Part shown: positions 1 through 9,319 of the stretch, in pieces
Numbering within the stretch: position 1 is the stretch's first letter
How the letters are laid out: the number at the start of each line of letters is the position of its first letter
Made by a program: the position numbers and the translations under genes
Assembly (NCBI GenBank): GCA_036756705.1
Contig: DAIOKN010000009.1
Coordinates: 1-64,000 of the forward strand
Origin: Caproicibacter sp002399225
GTDB lineage: Bacteria; Bacillota; Clostridia; Oscillospirales; Acutalibacteraceae
DNA length: 64,000 bases
Reading direction: 5' to 3'
The notes under the pieces: model-generated
Databases searched by the model: none
Told to the model about the DNA's origin: nothing
The model's input: the letters and a program-made list of their open reading frames with translations, nothing else

Positions 1-38
1 GTACCGATGAATTCATTTCTGTGAAGGAGGGAAGTAAA

Positions 39-509
39 GTGCCAAGAAGAGGTTCAACCGCAAAGCGCGATGTTTTGCCGGATCCACTTTATCATTCCAA
101 GCTCGTAACACGACTGATCAACAATATCATGTACGACGGAAAAAGGGGCGTTGCCCAGAAAATTGTTTACGGCGCATTTGATATTATCAGGGATAAAACG
201 GGAAAAGAACCGTTGGATATTTTTGAGCAGGCCATGGAAAATGTCATGCCTTCTCTGGAAGTTAAGGCCCGCCGTGTCGGTGGTGCCACCTATCAGGTCC
301 CGATGGAAGTCCGCCCGGAAAGACGGCAGACTTTGGGCCTTCGCTGGGTGGCAAATTATGCAAGACAGCGGAGCGAAAAGACAATGAGAGAAAGACTTGC
401 CGGCGAGATCCTCGATGCTGTGAACGGTGCTGGCGGCGCTGCCAAGAAACGCGATGAGACGCATAAGATGGCAGAGGCAAACAGAGCATTTGCACATTAC
501 CGTTGGTAA
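39..509 (+). CDS. rpsG: 30S ribosomal protein S7
   Basis: Small-subunit ribosomal protein uS7, which nucleates assembly of the 16S rRNA 3' (head) domain near the E site. The 156-residue product has the usual bacterial length and opens with the family signature PRRGSTAKRDVLPDP; the RRVGGATYQVP segment around residue 80 is also typical. A GTG at 39 is chosen as start because a GAAGGAGGG Shine-Dalgarno lies at 23-31; an in-frame GTG at 21 would add six residues that overlap this site. fusA follows after 41 nt, the normal str-operon order (rpsL-rpsG-fusA-tuf), so rpsL presumably lies just outside the window. Identification is secure. Confidence 0.97.
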   Translation: MPRRGSTAKRDVLPDPLYHSKLVTRLINNIMYDGKRGVAQKIVYGAFDIIRDKTGKEPLDIFEQAMENVMPSLEVKARRVGGATYQVPMEVRPERRQTLGLRWVANYARQRSEKTMRERLAGEILDAVNGAGGAAKKRDETHKMAEANRAFAHYRW

Positions 510-550
510 TGGCCGGGCTGCGTATTTTCAGTATAACTTAGGAGGAAATT

Positions 551-2629
551 ATGCCAAGGCAAGTACCACTGAATTTAGTTCGCAATATCGGCATTTGCGC
601 TCATATCGATGCCGGTAAAACGACAACGACAGAACGTATTTTGTATTACACGGGGATTAATCATAAAATCGGCGAAGTACACGACGGTGCTGCTACCATG
701 GACTGGATGGTGCAGGAGCAGGAGCGGGGCATTACCATTACTTCCGCTGCCACCACATGCTTCTGGAAAGGTCACAGAATCAATATCATTGACACACCGG
801 GCCATGTGGATTTCACGGTCGAGGTGGAGCGTTCTCTTCGTGTGCTTGACGGTTCCGTAACAGTCTTCGCCGCGAAAGGCGGCGTTGAGCCGCAGTCGGA
901 AACCGTCTGGCGCCAAGCGGAGCAATTCGGCGTTCCCCGTATGGCTTATATCAATAAAATGGACATTATGGGCGCCGATTTCTACTGCGTGATTCAAATG
1001 ATGAAAGACCGGCTGAAGTGCAACGCCGTACCCATTCAGCTTCCAATTGGAAAAGAGGACTCTTTTCGTGGAATTGTCGACCTGATTGATATGAATGCCG
1101 ACATCTATTACGATGAAATGGGTAAGGACATGAGGGTTGAGCAGATCCCCGACGACATGAAAGAGATTGCGGAGCAGTATCATTCTCAGCTGCTGGAAGC
1201 GGTTGCCGAACAGGATGACACCGTGATGGAGAAATACCTTAATGGGGAAGATCTGACAAAGGACGAAATCATTTCCACCATCCGCAAAGCGACCATTGCC
1301 AACAAGTTTGTCCCAGTCACCTGCGGTTCTTCCTATAAGAACAAGGGTGTTCAGAAGTTGCTGGACGCGATTGTCGCTTTCATGCCGGCTCCCACCGATG
1401 TTCCGGCAATCCGGGGAACTAACCCGGAGACAGGTGAAGAAGAAGACTGTCACGCTTCCGATGATGAACCGTTCGCAGCGTTGGCCTTTAAAATTGCGAC
1501 GGATCCTTTCGTCGGAAAGCTCGCTTTTTTCCGCGTCTATTCCGGTAAACTGGATGCCGGCTCCACCGTTTACAACTCGGTGAAAGACGACAATGAACGC
1601 ATGGGACGCATCCTTCAGATGCACGCGAATCACAGGCAGGATCTTGAAACGGTTTATGCCGGCGATATTGCCGCCGCCGTAGGATTGAAAAACACCACGA
1701 CCGGCGATACGCTCTGCGACCCGAAACGTCCAATCGTGCTGGAGTCCATGGAATATCCGGAACCTGTGATTCGAGTTGCCATTGAGCCGAAAACCAAGGC
1801 CGGCCAGGAAAAAATGGGCATTGCCCTTTCCAAGCTGTCGGAGGAAGACCCAACCTTCAAAGCCTATACGGACGAGGAAACCGGACAAACTATCATTGCA
1901 GGAATGGGCGAGTTACACCTCGAGATTATTGTCGATCGTCTGCTCCGCGAGTTTCACGTGGAAGCCAACGTCGGTAAGCCGCAGGTCGCCTATAAAGAAA
2001 CGGTGCGCCGCCTTTCCGATGTGGAGACTAAATATGCCCGGCAGTCCGGCGGTCACGGCCAGTACGGCCATGTCAAAATTAAGCTGGAGCCGAATCCGGA
2101 AAAGGGCTATGAATTTGTCAACGCAGTCACCGGCGGTGCGATTCCGAAGGAATTTATTCCGGCGGTTGATCAGGGAATCCAGGGAGCCATGCAGGCCGGT
2201 ATTCTAGCCGGATATCCGGTTGTGGATGTAAAGGTTACACTGTATGACGGCTCTTTCCATGAAGTCGACTCCTCTGAGCTTGCTTTTAAGATCGCCGGTT
2301 CCATGGCGTTTAAGGAAGCAATGGCAAAAGCTGATCCAGTGATTCTGGAACCGATTATGAAAGTGACGGTTACCGTTCCGGAAGAGTATATGGGCGACGT
2401 GATGGGAGATTTAAATTCCCGCCGCGGTATGATCGAGGGAATGGACGCAATTCCGGGGGCACAGCAGATTCGCGCGAAGGTCCCGCTTTCCGAGATGTTC
2501 GGCTATGCAACGGATCTGCGCTCCAAAACGCAGGGCCGCGGGCAGTATGTTATGGAACCCGGCAATTATTCGGAAGTGCCTAAGAGTATTTCGGAGAAGA
2601 TCATCACTGCACGCAAAAAGGCTGATTAA
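551..2629 (+). CDS. fusA: Elongation factor G
   Basis: Ribosomal translocase GTPase that moves tRNA and mRNA after peptide-bond formation and helps recycle ribosomes. The 692-residue protein has the G1 loop AHIDAGKT at residues 17-24, the G3 motif DTPGH near residue 80, the G4 motif NKMD near 136, and the C-terminal EF-G domains III-V, with HGQYGHV near residue 500 and a GRGQY segment near the end. A TTAGGAGG Shine-Dalgarno stands just before the ATG. It lies between rpsG and tuf in the str operon. Length and motifs are canonical, with none of the shortened switch regions that mark EF-G paralogues or tetracycline-protection proteins. Confidence 0.98.
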   Translation: MPRQVPLNLVRNIGICAHIDAGKTTTTERILYYTGINHKIGEVHDGAATMDWMVQEQERGITITSAATTCFWKGHRINIIDTPGHVDFTVEVERSLRVLDGSVTVFAAKGGVEPQSETVWRQAEQFGVPRMAYINKMDIMGADFYCVIQMMKDRLKCNAVPIQLPIGKEDSFRGIVDLIDMNADIYYDEMGKDMRVEQIPDDMKEIAEQYHSQLLEAVAEQDDTVMEKYLNGEDLTKDEIISTIRKATIANKFVPVTCGSSYKNKGVQKLLDAIVAFMPAPTDVPAIRGTNPETGEEEDCHASDDEPFAALAFKIATDPFVGKLAFFRVYSGKLDAGSTVYNSVKDDNERMGRILQMHANHRQDLETVYAGDIAAAVGLKNTTTGDTLCDPKRPIVLESMEYPEPVIRVAIEPKTKAGQEKMGIALSKLSEEDPTFKAYTDEETGQTIIAGMGELHLEIIVDRLLREFHVEANVGKPQVAYKETVRRLSDVETKYARQSGGHGQYGHVKIKLEPNPEKGYEFVNAVTGGAIPKEFIPAVDQGIQGAMQAGILAGYPVVDVKVTLYDGSFHEVDSSELAFKIAGSMAFKEAMAKADPVILEPIMKVTVTVPEEYMGDVMGDLNSRRGMIEGMDAIPGAQQIRAKVPLSEMFGYATDLRSKTQGRGQYVMEPGNYSEVPKSISEKIITARKKAD

Positions 2630-2663
2630 CTATAAAATTTGTTCGATTTTTTTATTTTTTCTA

Positions 2664-2692
2664 TTGCTAGAATGTTAAGCATCATGTAAAAT
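2664..2692 (+). promoter_or_regulatory. Candidate tuf promoter
   Basis: TTGCTA (2664-2669), a 17-nt spacer and TAAAAT (2687-2692) lie in the 102-nt fusA-tuf gap, after a U-rich stretch at 2641-2660. This could give tuf its own transcription in addition to str-operon read-through. Inferred from the match only. Confidence 0.45.
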
Positions 2693-2731
2693 GTAGATAC
2701 TGAGTTTCGGATAAAAAAAGGAGGATCTCCA

Positions 2732-3934
2732 ATGGCGAAAGCAAAATTTGACAGGTCGAAACCTCATGTAAACATTGGCACCATTGGTCACGTTGACCAT
2801 GGCAAAACCACATTGACTGCGGCAATCACAAAAGTCCTTAATCTGAAAGGCGAAGCGGACTTTGTCGATTACGCGAACATCGATAAGGCTCCCGAAGAGA
2901 GAGCGCGCGGCATTACAATCAATACGGCACATGTTGAGTATCAGACCGACAAGCGCCATTATGCGCATGTTGACTGCCCCGGCCATGCCGACTATATCAA
3001 GAACATGATCACCGGCGCAGCCCAGATGGATGGCGCAATCCTTGTCGTATCCGCCGCCGACGGCCCGATGCCCCAGACCCGTGAGCATATTCTGCTGGCC
3101 CGTCAGGTTGGCGTTCCTTATATTGTTGTTTATATGAATAAAGTTGACCAGGTAGATGACGCCGAACTGCTCGATCTTGTCGAAATGGAAATCCGCGACC
3201 TTCTGAATGAGTATGAATTCCCGGGCGATGAGACTCCAATCATTCGCGGTTCTGCTCTGAAAGCGCTGGAATGCACTTCCAAAGATCCGGATGCACCGGA
3301 GTATAAATCTATCTGGGAACTGATGAATGCGGTTGACAGCTTTATTCCGACTCCGCAGCGCAAGGCCGATCTGCCGTTCCTGATGCCGATTGAGGATGTT
3401 ATGACCATCAGCGGCCGCGGTACGGTTGCAACCGGCAGAGTGGAGCGCGGCATGGCGAAGATCGGCGACGAAGTTGAAATCGTCGGCCTTTCTACGGAAA
3501 AGAAAAAGTCTGTTATTACAGGCCTTGAAATGTTCCGCAAAACTCTTGATTTTGCAGAAGCCGGCGATAATATCGGTATGCTTCTCCGCGGAATTCAGAG
3601 AGAAGATATTGAGCGCGGCCAAGTCGTTGCCAAACCGGGCACTGTTCATCCGCACACTAAATTCAGCGGTAAGGTTTATGTGCTGACCAAGGACGAGGGC
3701 GGACGTCATACGCCGTTCTTTAACAATTACCGTCCGCAGTTCTATTTCCGCACCACTGACGTAACCGGTACCATTACTCTTCCGGAAGGAACTGAAATGT
3801 GTATGCCCGGCGATAACGTTGAGATGACGGTGGAACTGATCACCCCGGTCGCAATGGAAGAGGGACTTCGTTTCGCTATCCGTGAGGGTGGCCATACGGT
3901 CGGTTCCGGTGTTGTGACAAAGATTTTTGAATAA
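2732..3934 (+). CDS. tuf: Elongation factor Tu
   Basis: GTPase that delivers aminoacyl-tRNA to the ribosomal A site. The 400-residue product has G1 GHVDHGKT at residues 19-26, DCPGH near residue 82, NKVD near 137 and the usual beta-barrel domains II and III ending VGSGVVTKIFE. An AAAGGAGG Shine-Dalgarno precedes the ATG. The G4 motif reads NKVD rather than the commoner NKCD, a conservative change. It is the last gene of the str operon here and is followed by a strong hairpin terminator; the next gene, ppk, converges on it. Confidence 0.98.
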   Translation: MAKAKFDRSKPHVNIGTIGHVDHGKTTLTAAITKVLNLKGEADFVDYANIDKAPEERARGITINTAHVEYQTDKRHYAHVDCPGHADYIKNMITGAAQMDGAILVVSAADGPMPQTREHILLARQVGVPYIVVYMNKVDQVDDAELLDLVEMEIRDLLNEYEFPGDETPIIRGSALKALECTSKDPDAPEYKSIWELMNAVDSFIPTPQRKADLPFLMPIEDVMTISGRGTVATGRVERGMAKIGDEVEIVGLSTEKKKSVITGLEMFRKTLDFAEAGDNIGMLLRGIQREDIERGQVVAKPGTVHPHTKFSGKVYVLTKDEGGRHTPFFNNYRPQFYFRTTDVTGTITLPEGTEMCMPGDNVEMTVELITPVAMEEGLRFAIREGGHTVGSGVVTKIFE

Positions 3935-3953
3935 TTAGTTTACGAAGATATTT

Positions 3954-3988
3954 GGCTCGGCGAGTGTTTTAATCGCCGGGCCTTTTTT
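3954..3988 (+). terminator. Rho-independent terminator after tuf
   Basis: A 10-bp stem GGCTCGGCGA/TCGCCGGGCC (one G-U pair; arms 3954-3963 and 3973-3982) with a 9-nt loop is followed by six T. It ends the str operon and lies 9 nt from the convergent ppk stop codon. Confidence 0.9.
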
Positions 3989-3996
3989 CTGTGTTG

Positions 3997-6111
3997 TTAA
4001 TTTTTAAAATTTTGCGGTGGGATCGAAAGATTCTGCCCCACTCGGTTCTCCGCAGCGTATTGGTGGGCGAACTTCGCAAATTCTTCCTGGCAGTTCACAG
4101 ATGTTTTTCCTCGGTGATCAACTTTGGCGTAAGTGCAGTCCGGACGCATTTCCCTGGCATTTTCATTGTCTTGCAGCAAAAGACTGATACCTCGCAGAAT
4201 CCTTTCTCGCAGCCGTTCTTCTTCCACAGGAAAAACAAGTTCCACTCTGCGGTCAAGATTGCGCGGCATCCAGTCTGCGCTTCCCAGATAAACTTTTGGG
4301 ATTCCGGTACATTCAAAGACAAAAATCCGGCTGTGCTCTAAAAATCTTCCGACAATGCTTCGGACGGTTATATTTTCGCTGTACCCGGGTTTTCCGGGAA
4401 CCAGGCAGCAGATTCCCCGAACAATCAGCCGTATGGGGACACCCGCACTGGAAGCCTGATAAAGAAGGCCGATGAGCTCCGAGTCCACAAGGGAGTTTAC
4501 CTTTGCCGTGATTCCACTGGGCAGACCTTTTTGGGCATTTTCAATTTCATTCCGAATCATCCTTATAAAAAAGAGTCGGAGCCCATTCGGCGCAACAAGA
4601 AATCGGTTGTATTCCGGGGGACGAGAATAACCGGTCAGAACATTAAATAAAGAAGAAGCATCGATCCCATAAGGCTCCCGACAGGTGAAAAGACCAATAT
4701 CCGTATAGATTCTCGCTGTGGAATCATTATAGTTTCCCGTCGCCATATGGAGATATCTCCGGATGCCGTCCTCATCGCGCCGCACAACCAAAAGAATTTT
4801 GCAGTGCGTTTTCAGCCCGGCCAGACCGTAAATGACATGACAGCCGGCTTCTTCCAGCTTTTTGGCCCACTTTACGTTGTTTTCCTCATCAAACCTGGCT
4901 TTTAATTCTACCAGAACGGTGACTTGCTTCCCATTTTCCGCGGCCCGGATCAAAGCGGCAATAATCGGAGAGTGTCCGCTGACCCGGTACAGCGTCTGCT
5001 TGATGGCAAGTACATTTTTATCTTCAGCAGCCGTCCGGACAAAATCGATCACGGCCTCAAAGCTTTCGTAGGGATGGTGCACCATGCGATCCCGTTCCTG
5101 AATCGCCTTGAAAATGTCGTCGCAACCCACGAAGTCGCCGGGGGGCTCGGCGGGATGAAACGGACGATAACAAAGAGCTTCAAATTTAGGAAGAGAAGCA
5201 AAAGCGGAATAGAATGTTAGATCTAAGGGGCCCGGAATCTCATAAATCTGATGATCCTCGATTTTCATCATCTCTCTCAGGAACATCTCGGTTTCATGGT
5301 CGTGTCCCCGTGAAAGTTCCAGGCGAACCGGTTTGCCACGTTTGCGTTTCTTAATATAATTTTGCACTTCAATCATTAAGTCTTCCGTATCTTCGTCAAT
5401 GTCCAAGTCTGAACTTCTGGTGATTCGAAACGTACAAGCCGAACGGATTTCGTTCAGTTCGAACAGAGAGCCCAGCTTTTGGATAATAACATCTTCAAGG
5501 AGAATATAATCATTTTCACGTTCCGAAGGAACACGGAGAAAGCGGGGCAAAATTCCGGGAACCTGGACCACTGCAAAATAAGATTCCTTTTTTCCTTTTA
5601 ACCGCACCGCGATGTTCAGGCTGCGATTTGCGAGCAGAGGGAATGGACGGCTGCGGTCTACTGCCAGCGGAGTCAATACTGGGAATAAAATCCGGTCAAA
5701 ATATTCAGAAATATAGTTTTGCTGGTCTTTGTTTAATTCTTCGCGCTTTAAAAAGCGGATTCCGTTTTTTCTCAATGCAGGCAAGAGAGAGCGGGCATAG
5801 CAGGAATATTGCTTTTCGACAAATCCATGAATCTTTTTTGAGAGAACCGGGAGTAGTTCCGATGGTGTAAATCCGGAGGGATCACACCGAAAATAGTGTG
5901 AATCCACCTGATCTTCCACGCCGGCTACCCGTACCATGAAAAACTCGTCGAGATTAGAAGCGGTAATCCCTAAAAAGCGCATCCGTTCCATCGTGGGGTT
6001 CCTTTTTCGAAACGCTTCTTCCAGTACGCGGTAATTGAAATCCACCCAGCTCAGTTCTCGGTTCCGATAGGGAATGCCGGGCTTTTCATCTTTTTCGCTC
6101 AATGACTTCAC
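3997..6111 (-). CDS. ppk1: Polyphosphate kinase 1
   Basis: Reversibly transfers the gamma phosphate of ATP onto inorganic polyphosphate. The 704-residue protein begins with the PPK N-terminal motif NRELSWVDFNYRVLEEA, and has the KTHCK segment carrying the family's autophosphorylated histidine and the downstream YLHMATGNYND motif; the C-terminal part has the phospholipase-D-like fold of PPK1. The GTG at 6111 is chosen because it overlaps the stop of the upstream ppx-like gene by 4 nt (GTGA) with AAAGG just before it; an earlier in-frame start would run about 100 nt into that gene. The overlap implies translational coupling of polyphosphate synthesis with its presumed degradation or sensing partner. 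Confidence 0.95.
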   Translation of the reverse strand: MKSLSEKDEKPGIPYRNRELSWVDFNYRVLEEAFRKRNPTMERMRFLGITASNLDEFFMVRVAGVEDQVDSHYFRCDPSGFTPSELLPVLSKKIHGFVEKQYSCYARSLLPALRKNGIRFLKREELNKDQQNYISEYFDRILFPVLTPLAVDRSRPFPLLANRSLNIAVRLKGKKESYFAVVQVPGILPRFLRVPSERENDYILLEDVIIQKLGSLFELNEIRSACTFRITRSSDLDIDEDTEDLMIEVQNYIKKRKRGKPVRLELSRGHDHETEMFLREMMKIEDHQIYEIPGPLDLTFYSAFASLPKFEALCYRPFHPAEPPGDFVGCDDIFKAIQERDRMVHHPYESFEAVIDFVRTAAEDKNVLAIKQTLYRVSGHSPIIAALIRAAENGKQVTVLVELKARFDEENNVKWAKKLEEAGCHVIYGLAGLKTHCKILLVVRRDEDGIRRYLHMATGNYNDSTARIYTDIGLFTCREPYGIDASSLFNVLTGYSRPPEYNRFLVAPNGLRLFFIRMIRNEIENAQKGLPSGITAKVNSLVDSELIGLLYQASSAGVPIRLIVRGICCLVPGKPGYSENITVRSIVGRFLEHSRIFVFECTGIPKVYLGSADWMPRNLDRRVELVFPVEEERLRERILRGISLLLQDNENAREMRPDCTYAKVDHRGKTSVNCQEEFAKFAHQYAAENRVGQNLSIPPQNFKN

Positions 6112-7679
6112 AACCTTTGGTTTGTTTGCAGCAAGTCCGTTTGTAGGGTCAATTCCGGATTGTAGCCGAATACCTCTTTGAAATAGGGTGCGCACTGACC
6201 AAACGCCCACTGCTCCAGATAAAGGTTTGCATCACTTCTGGAAGAAATCTTCAGCCGGTCTTTGTCCAGCCGGACTTTCAGTTCGCTTAGTTTTTGTTTC
6301 TGTGATTTATCCAGCGCGTTGGCCAAACGGAAAATGGCGATCAGCTTAGAAACAATCAACCTGTTTTTTTCATTCAGAGAAGCGAAGGCAGCGTCCTGCG
6401 GATCCGGCACGTCATATTCATTATACCGCGCCACAAAAGCCGTTAGAAGCTTTTCTTCTTCCGTCAGGCCATAGAGGTCCATATCCTTGATCAGGTCAAA
6501 GGAGCTTTGCAGATGCCCTTTGACTGTAACATAATGACCGCAGTCGTGCAGAATCGCCGCAATTTCCAAAAGCAAACGTTCCCTTGCGCCTAATCCATGA
6601 GCCCCTTTCATCTTATCGAAAATTTTGCAGGAAAATTGCCGGACACATTCTGTATGCAAGCGGCTGCAATGATAAGAATCCGCTATTTCTTCGGCGCAGG
6701 AGATGGCGCTGACCTGAACATGTTTCTGGTACTGAGCGGCGCTTTTGGGAAGCAGCATCTGGCGGATTAAAGCGTCCCAGAGTTCTACATCCGGGGATAC
6801 AACCGTTGTGGAAACCGTAAATTTCAAAAGTTTCAATGAAATTGCCAAAGAAGAATAGAAAAGCTCCGCCATTTCTTCAGAAAGGTGATATTTGCGGCTA
6901 ATCCGGTCCTGCGGCATTTTCCGGATCTTTTTAAAAAGTTCCCGAAGCTGAAGAGAATTGAGCTTATATCTGCCATTTTCCAAGGGGACTCCACAGATTT
7001 TAGCGAGCAGACGGATTCCGCTGCCGGCCAGAACCAAATTGTTTGCCTTGCCGTTTTCCAGCGGAATTTTAATATGGAGAAGAATAGAGTCCAGATATTC
7101 TTCGACCACGGTGGAGAAATTCTCCGTCATTGCTTGAATATTCCCCAGCATATCATGCAGTTTCAGCGATCCAATTGGGATATTCTGTGAAAAGATCATC
7201 TGCTTTCCATTGTAGACGGAAAAGCCAATGGTCCCGGCCCCGATGTAACAGACCAGCGCGCTTTCACCCTGCTTTTTTCCCATCTGCTCCAGGCAGTTCA
7301 GCATTTCCCAGTAAATCAGGGACTTTTCTTGACTTTCCTCTAAGACCTCCACCTGGACTTCATTTTGAATTTTAAGCTGGTCAATAATAAAGGAACGATT
7401 TTCCGCCTCACGCAAAGCGGTTGTGGCGACAGTTCTGCAGTTGGTTACCCCGTAGCCGGACAAGGTGTCTTCGTAACCATGAAGCAGGGAAGAAAGTTCA
7501 CGCAGGCTTTCAAAACTGATTTTACCGGTTGTGAAAATTTCATGCCCCAGGCGCAGGGGATACTCCAAAGTCTCGAGGTCGGCAATTTTGCCCTTTTTCA
7601 ATTGTGAAATTCTCATCTTCAGCGCGTTGGAGTCAATATCGATGACGGCGGCAAGCCGTGTATTTTTTTTTCGGTTCAC
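6108..7679 (-). CDS. ppx: Ppx/GppA phosphatase-family protein with HD domain
   Basis: Member of the ASKHA-fold exopolyphosphatase/pppGpp phosphohydrolase family, 523 residues, with an N-terminal Ppx/GppA domain (about 1-310) and a C-terminal HD region with LHDCGHYV near residue 390. The protein starts at a GTG with AAGG about nine bases upstream. The phosphate loops are divergent: IDIDSNALKM stands where a DxGSNS-type loop is usual, and GAGTIGF where GGGSTE is usual. A Glu-rich segment EESQEKSLIY does align with the motif that carries the catalytic Glu. It forms an overlapping operon with ppk1. It may degrade polyphosphate, but weakened activity or a sensor role is possible. Confidence 0.82.
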   Translation of the reverse strand: MNRKKNTRLAAVIDIDSNALKMRISQLKKGKIADLETLEYPLRLGHEIFTTGKISFESLRELSSLLHGYEDTLSGYGVTNCRTVATTALREAENRSFIIDQLKIQNEVQVEVLEESQEKSLIYWEMLNCLEQMGKKQGESALVCYIGAGTIGFSVYNGKQMIFSQNIPIGSLKLHDMLGNIQAMTENFSTVVEEYLDSILLHIKIPLENGKANNLVLAGSGIRLLAKICGVPLENGRYKLNSLQLRELFKKIRKMPQDRISRKYHLSEEMAELFYSSLAISLKLLKFTVSTTVVSPDVELWDALIRQMLLPKSAAQYQKHVQVSAISCAEEIADSYHCSRLHTECVRQFSCKIFDKMKGAHGLGARERLLLEIAAILHDCGHYVTVKGHLQSSFDLIKDMDLYGLTEEEKLLTAFVARYNEYDVPDPQDAAFASLNEKNRLIVSKLIAIFRLANALDKSQKQKLSELKVRLDKDRLKISSRSDANLYLEQWAFGQCAPYFKEVFGYNPELTLQTDLLQTNQRL

Positions 7680-7848
7680 TCCATGATGCCTTCTTCCGCG
7701 TGAAATAAATTTTTCGAATCTTCTTTTCTAAATAGCATAAGAAGTTCCGCAGCTTTTTCGACCCTTTCGCTGGATTTTTTTGGGGGCTTCCGGGGAGAAG
7801 GTCCCTATTCCCAATCAAAAGAGACAGATAGCTTTTGCCGCCCCGGTG

Positions 7849-7857
7849 TGATATACT
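7849..7857 (+). promoter_or_regulatory. Extended -10 promoter for capA-like gene
   Basis: TG-A-TATACT (7849-7857) is an extended -10 element about 49 nt before the start codon; no good -35 is visible. The 226-nt gap between the divergent ppx-like and capA-like genes holds nothing else I can name. Confidence 0.5.
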
Positions 7858-7905
7858 ATTATTATTCCCGACATAGTCAAAAAAAGCAGAAAGGGATTAA
7901 AATTT

Positions 7906-9126
7906 ATGCAGAAAAAACATCATTCGGCGCTCCGGCAAACTGCAATTGTTGTGGTAGTTCTCGCTGCATGCGCCGCATTAGCCGCCGCGGCAGGTCTTTT
8001 TCAGGGACAGGCTTTCTCTTCCCTCTCTGGGCGGCAGTCGTCTTCCAAGGCCTCTTCGGCTGTCTCTGTAAAGTCTGCCCAAAAGCCCGTTTCAATCACG
8101 ATTCTCGGTGCGGGGGACGACCTGATCCACAGCACCATTTATAACCGGGCCAGAAAACTGGCCGGCGGCAAGGGATATAATTTTGACCCCATGTACCAGC
8201 GTGTTGCCGGCCGAATCAAAAGCGCCGACATCGCGGTGATCAACCAAGAAAGCATTCTGGCGTCAAAAGTGGCCCCGGTTTCCGGGTATCCCCTTTTCAA
8301 TTCTCCGACCGAAGTGGGGGACGAACTGGTCCATCTCGGCTTCGACGTAATCAATCAGGCAAACAACCATGTCCTGGATATGGGGGAAAAGGGAATGAAA
8401 TCGTCGCTTGATTACTGGGATACCAAGCCGGTCACGGCAATCGGCGCATACCGAAACGATGCGGATCTTCAGAATATCCGCATCGTTGAAGCCAAGGGAA
8501 TTAAAACCGCGCACATCGGAATCACGGAAATGACAAACGGCATGTATCTGCCAAAGGGTTCCGCATACAGGATTCTCTATACGAGCGACACGGAAGAAAT
8601 CAAAAGCCTGATACAGAAGGCCAAGCGCATGGCCGATGTCGTCGTGATCTCTGTTCACTGGGGTACGGAAGACACCTATACCCTGACGGATCAGCAAAAA
8701 AAACTCGCTCAGGAAATGGTGGATTGGGGTGCGGATATCATTTTTGGAAATCATCCGCATGTCGTCCAGAAGCTCACCCTGCTGACCAGGGCTTCGGACG
8801 GTGCAAAATGCCCGGTGATCTTTGCATTGGGGAATTTCATTTCCGGCCAGCTTTACGGAAGGAATATGGTCAGCGGGTTGCTTACCGTCACCATGACGAA
8901 AAATTTTGCAACGGGAAAGACGACTTATTCCAGCATGAAATTTGATCCGATTGTTACTCATTATGAGGCCAGATTTGCAAATCTGGCCATCTATCCGCTG
9001 AGCGAATATTCAGAAACGCTGGCCAGCAGGCACGGCGTAAGGAAGAAAACAACGCCGGACTTTAGCATGCAGTTTATCCGCAATATCATTAATCGGAATA
9101 TCCCCAAAGAATACCAGGCGGCTTGA
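7906..9126 (+). CDS. CapA-family (PGA_cap) metallophosphatase-like protein
   Basis: A 406-residue protein of the CapA/PgsA (poly-gamma-glutamate synthesis enzyme) family, which has a calcineurin-like metallophosphoesterase fold. One N-terminal membrane anchor (about residues 10-28, AIVVVVLAACAALAAAAG) and a Ser-rich linker suggest that the catalytic part lies outside the membrane. Family motifs visible are GAGDDLIH, INQESIL, FDVINQANNHVLDMG, VISVHWGTE, FGNHPHVVQ and FALGNFISG. No pgsB/pgsC partners are nearby, so a role in polyglutamate capsule is not supported here; many Clostridia carry isolated copies. The start has AAAGGGA upstream. The stop codon overlaps the -35 of the following riboswitch promoter. 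Confidence 0.85.
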   Translation: MQKKHHSALRQTAIVVVVLAACAALAAAAGLFQGQAFSSLSGRQSSSKASSAVSVKSAQKPVSITILGAGDDLIHSTIYNRARKLAGGKGYNFDPMYQRVAGRIKSADIAVINQESILASKVAPVSGYPLFNSPTEVGDELVHLGFDVINQANNHVLDMGEKGMKSSLDYWDTKPVTAIGAYRNDADLQNIRIVEAKGIKTAHIGITEMTNGMYLPKGSAYRILYTSDTEEIKSLIQKAKRMADVVVISVHWGTEDTYTLTDQQKKLAQEMVDWGADIIFGNHPHVVQKLTLLTRASDGAKCPVIFALGNFISGQLYGRNMVSGLLTVTMTKNFATGKTTYSSMKFDPIVTHYEARFANLAIYPLSEYSETLASRHGVRKKTTPDFSMQFIRNIINRNIPKEYQAA

Positions 9127-9151
9127 CAGCCTGGTCAAACTATGTTAAAAT
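9123..9151 (+). promoter_or_regulatory. Promoter of the tandem FMN riboswitch leader
   Basis: TTGACA (9123-9128), exactly 17 nt, then TAAAAT (9146-9151) with an upstream TG (extended -10). The -35 overlaps the capA-like stop codon. The inverted repeat TTGAC/GTCAA (9123-9139) covers the -35. Transcription would start near 9158, just before the first aptamer. Confidence 0.8.
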
Positions 9152-9169
9152 AATAGCAAATTGAATTTG

Positions 9170-9289
9170 TCTTCGGGGCGGGGTGGAAATCCCCACCGGC
9201 GGTAAAGCGGCGGAAGCCGACAAGCCCGCGAGCAGCAATGCAGATTTTGGTTGAATTCCAAAGCCGACGGTAACAGTCCGGATGGAAGA
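9170..9289 (+). ncRNA. FMN riboswitch, first aptamer
   Basis: RFN-element sequence with all conserved blocks: P1 arms TCTTC (9170-9174) and GAAGA (9285-9289), GGGGTGGAAATCCCC as P2, ACCGGCGGTAA, CCCGCGAGC (9225-9233), GCAGATTTTGG...CCAAAGCCGAC as P5/J, and AGTCCGGATG near the 3' end. It binds FMN in this class. A hairpin terminator follows at 9320-9352, so this copy probably controls transcription. The variable P4 hairpin is minimal compared with the second aptamer. Confidence 0.93.
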
Positions 9290-9319
9290 AGAAAAAGCAC
9301 TTTTATGGTGGCTGTTTCG

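Noticed and set aside
575..1888. 437-codon open frame on the minus strand opposite fusA
   Set aside because: Antisense of a highly conserved gene; the translation has no family features and no ribosome site. It is a codon-bias shadow.
2675..3895. 406-codon open frame on the minus strand opposite tuf
   Set aside because: Antisense shadow of EF-Tu with repetitive hydrophobic/basic content; no plausible start or homology.
7633..7818. Small minus-strand open frame overlapping the ppx start
   Set aside because: Low-complexity basic translation, no ribosome site, overlaps the real gene and its leader.
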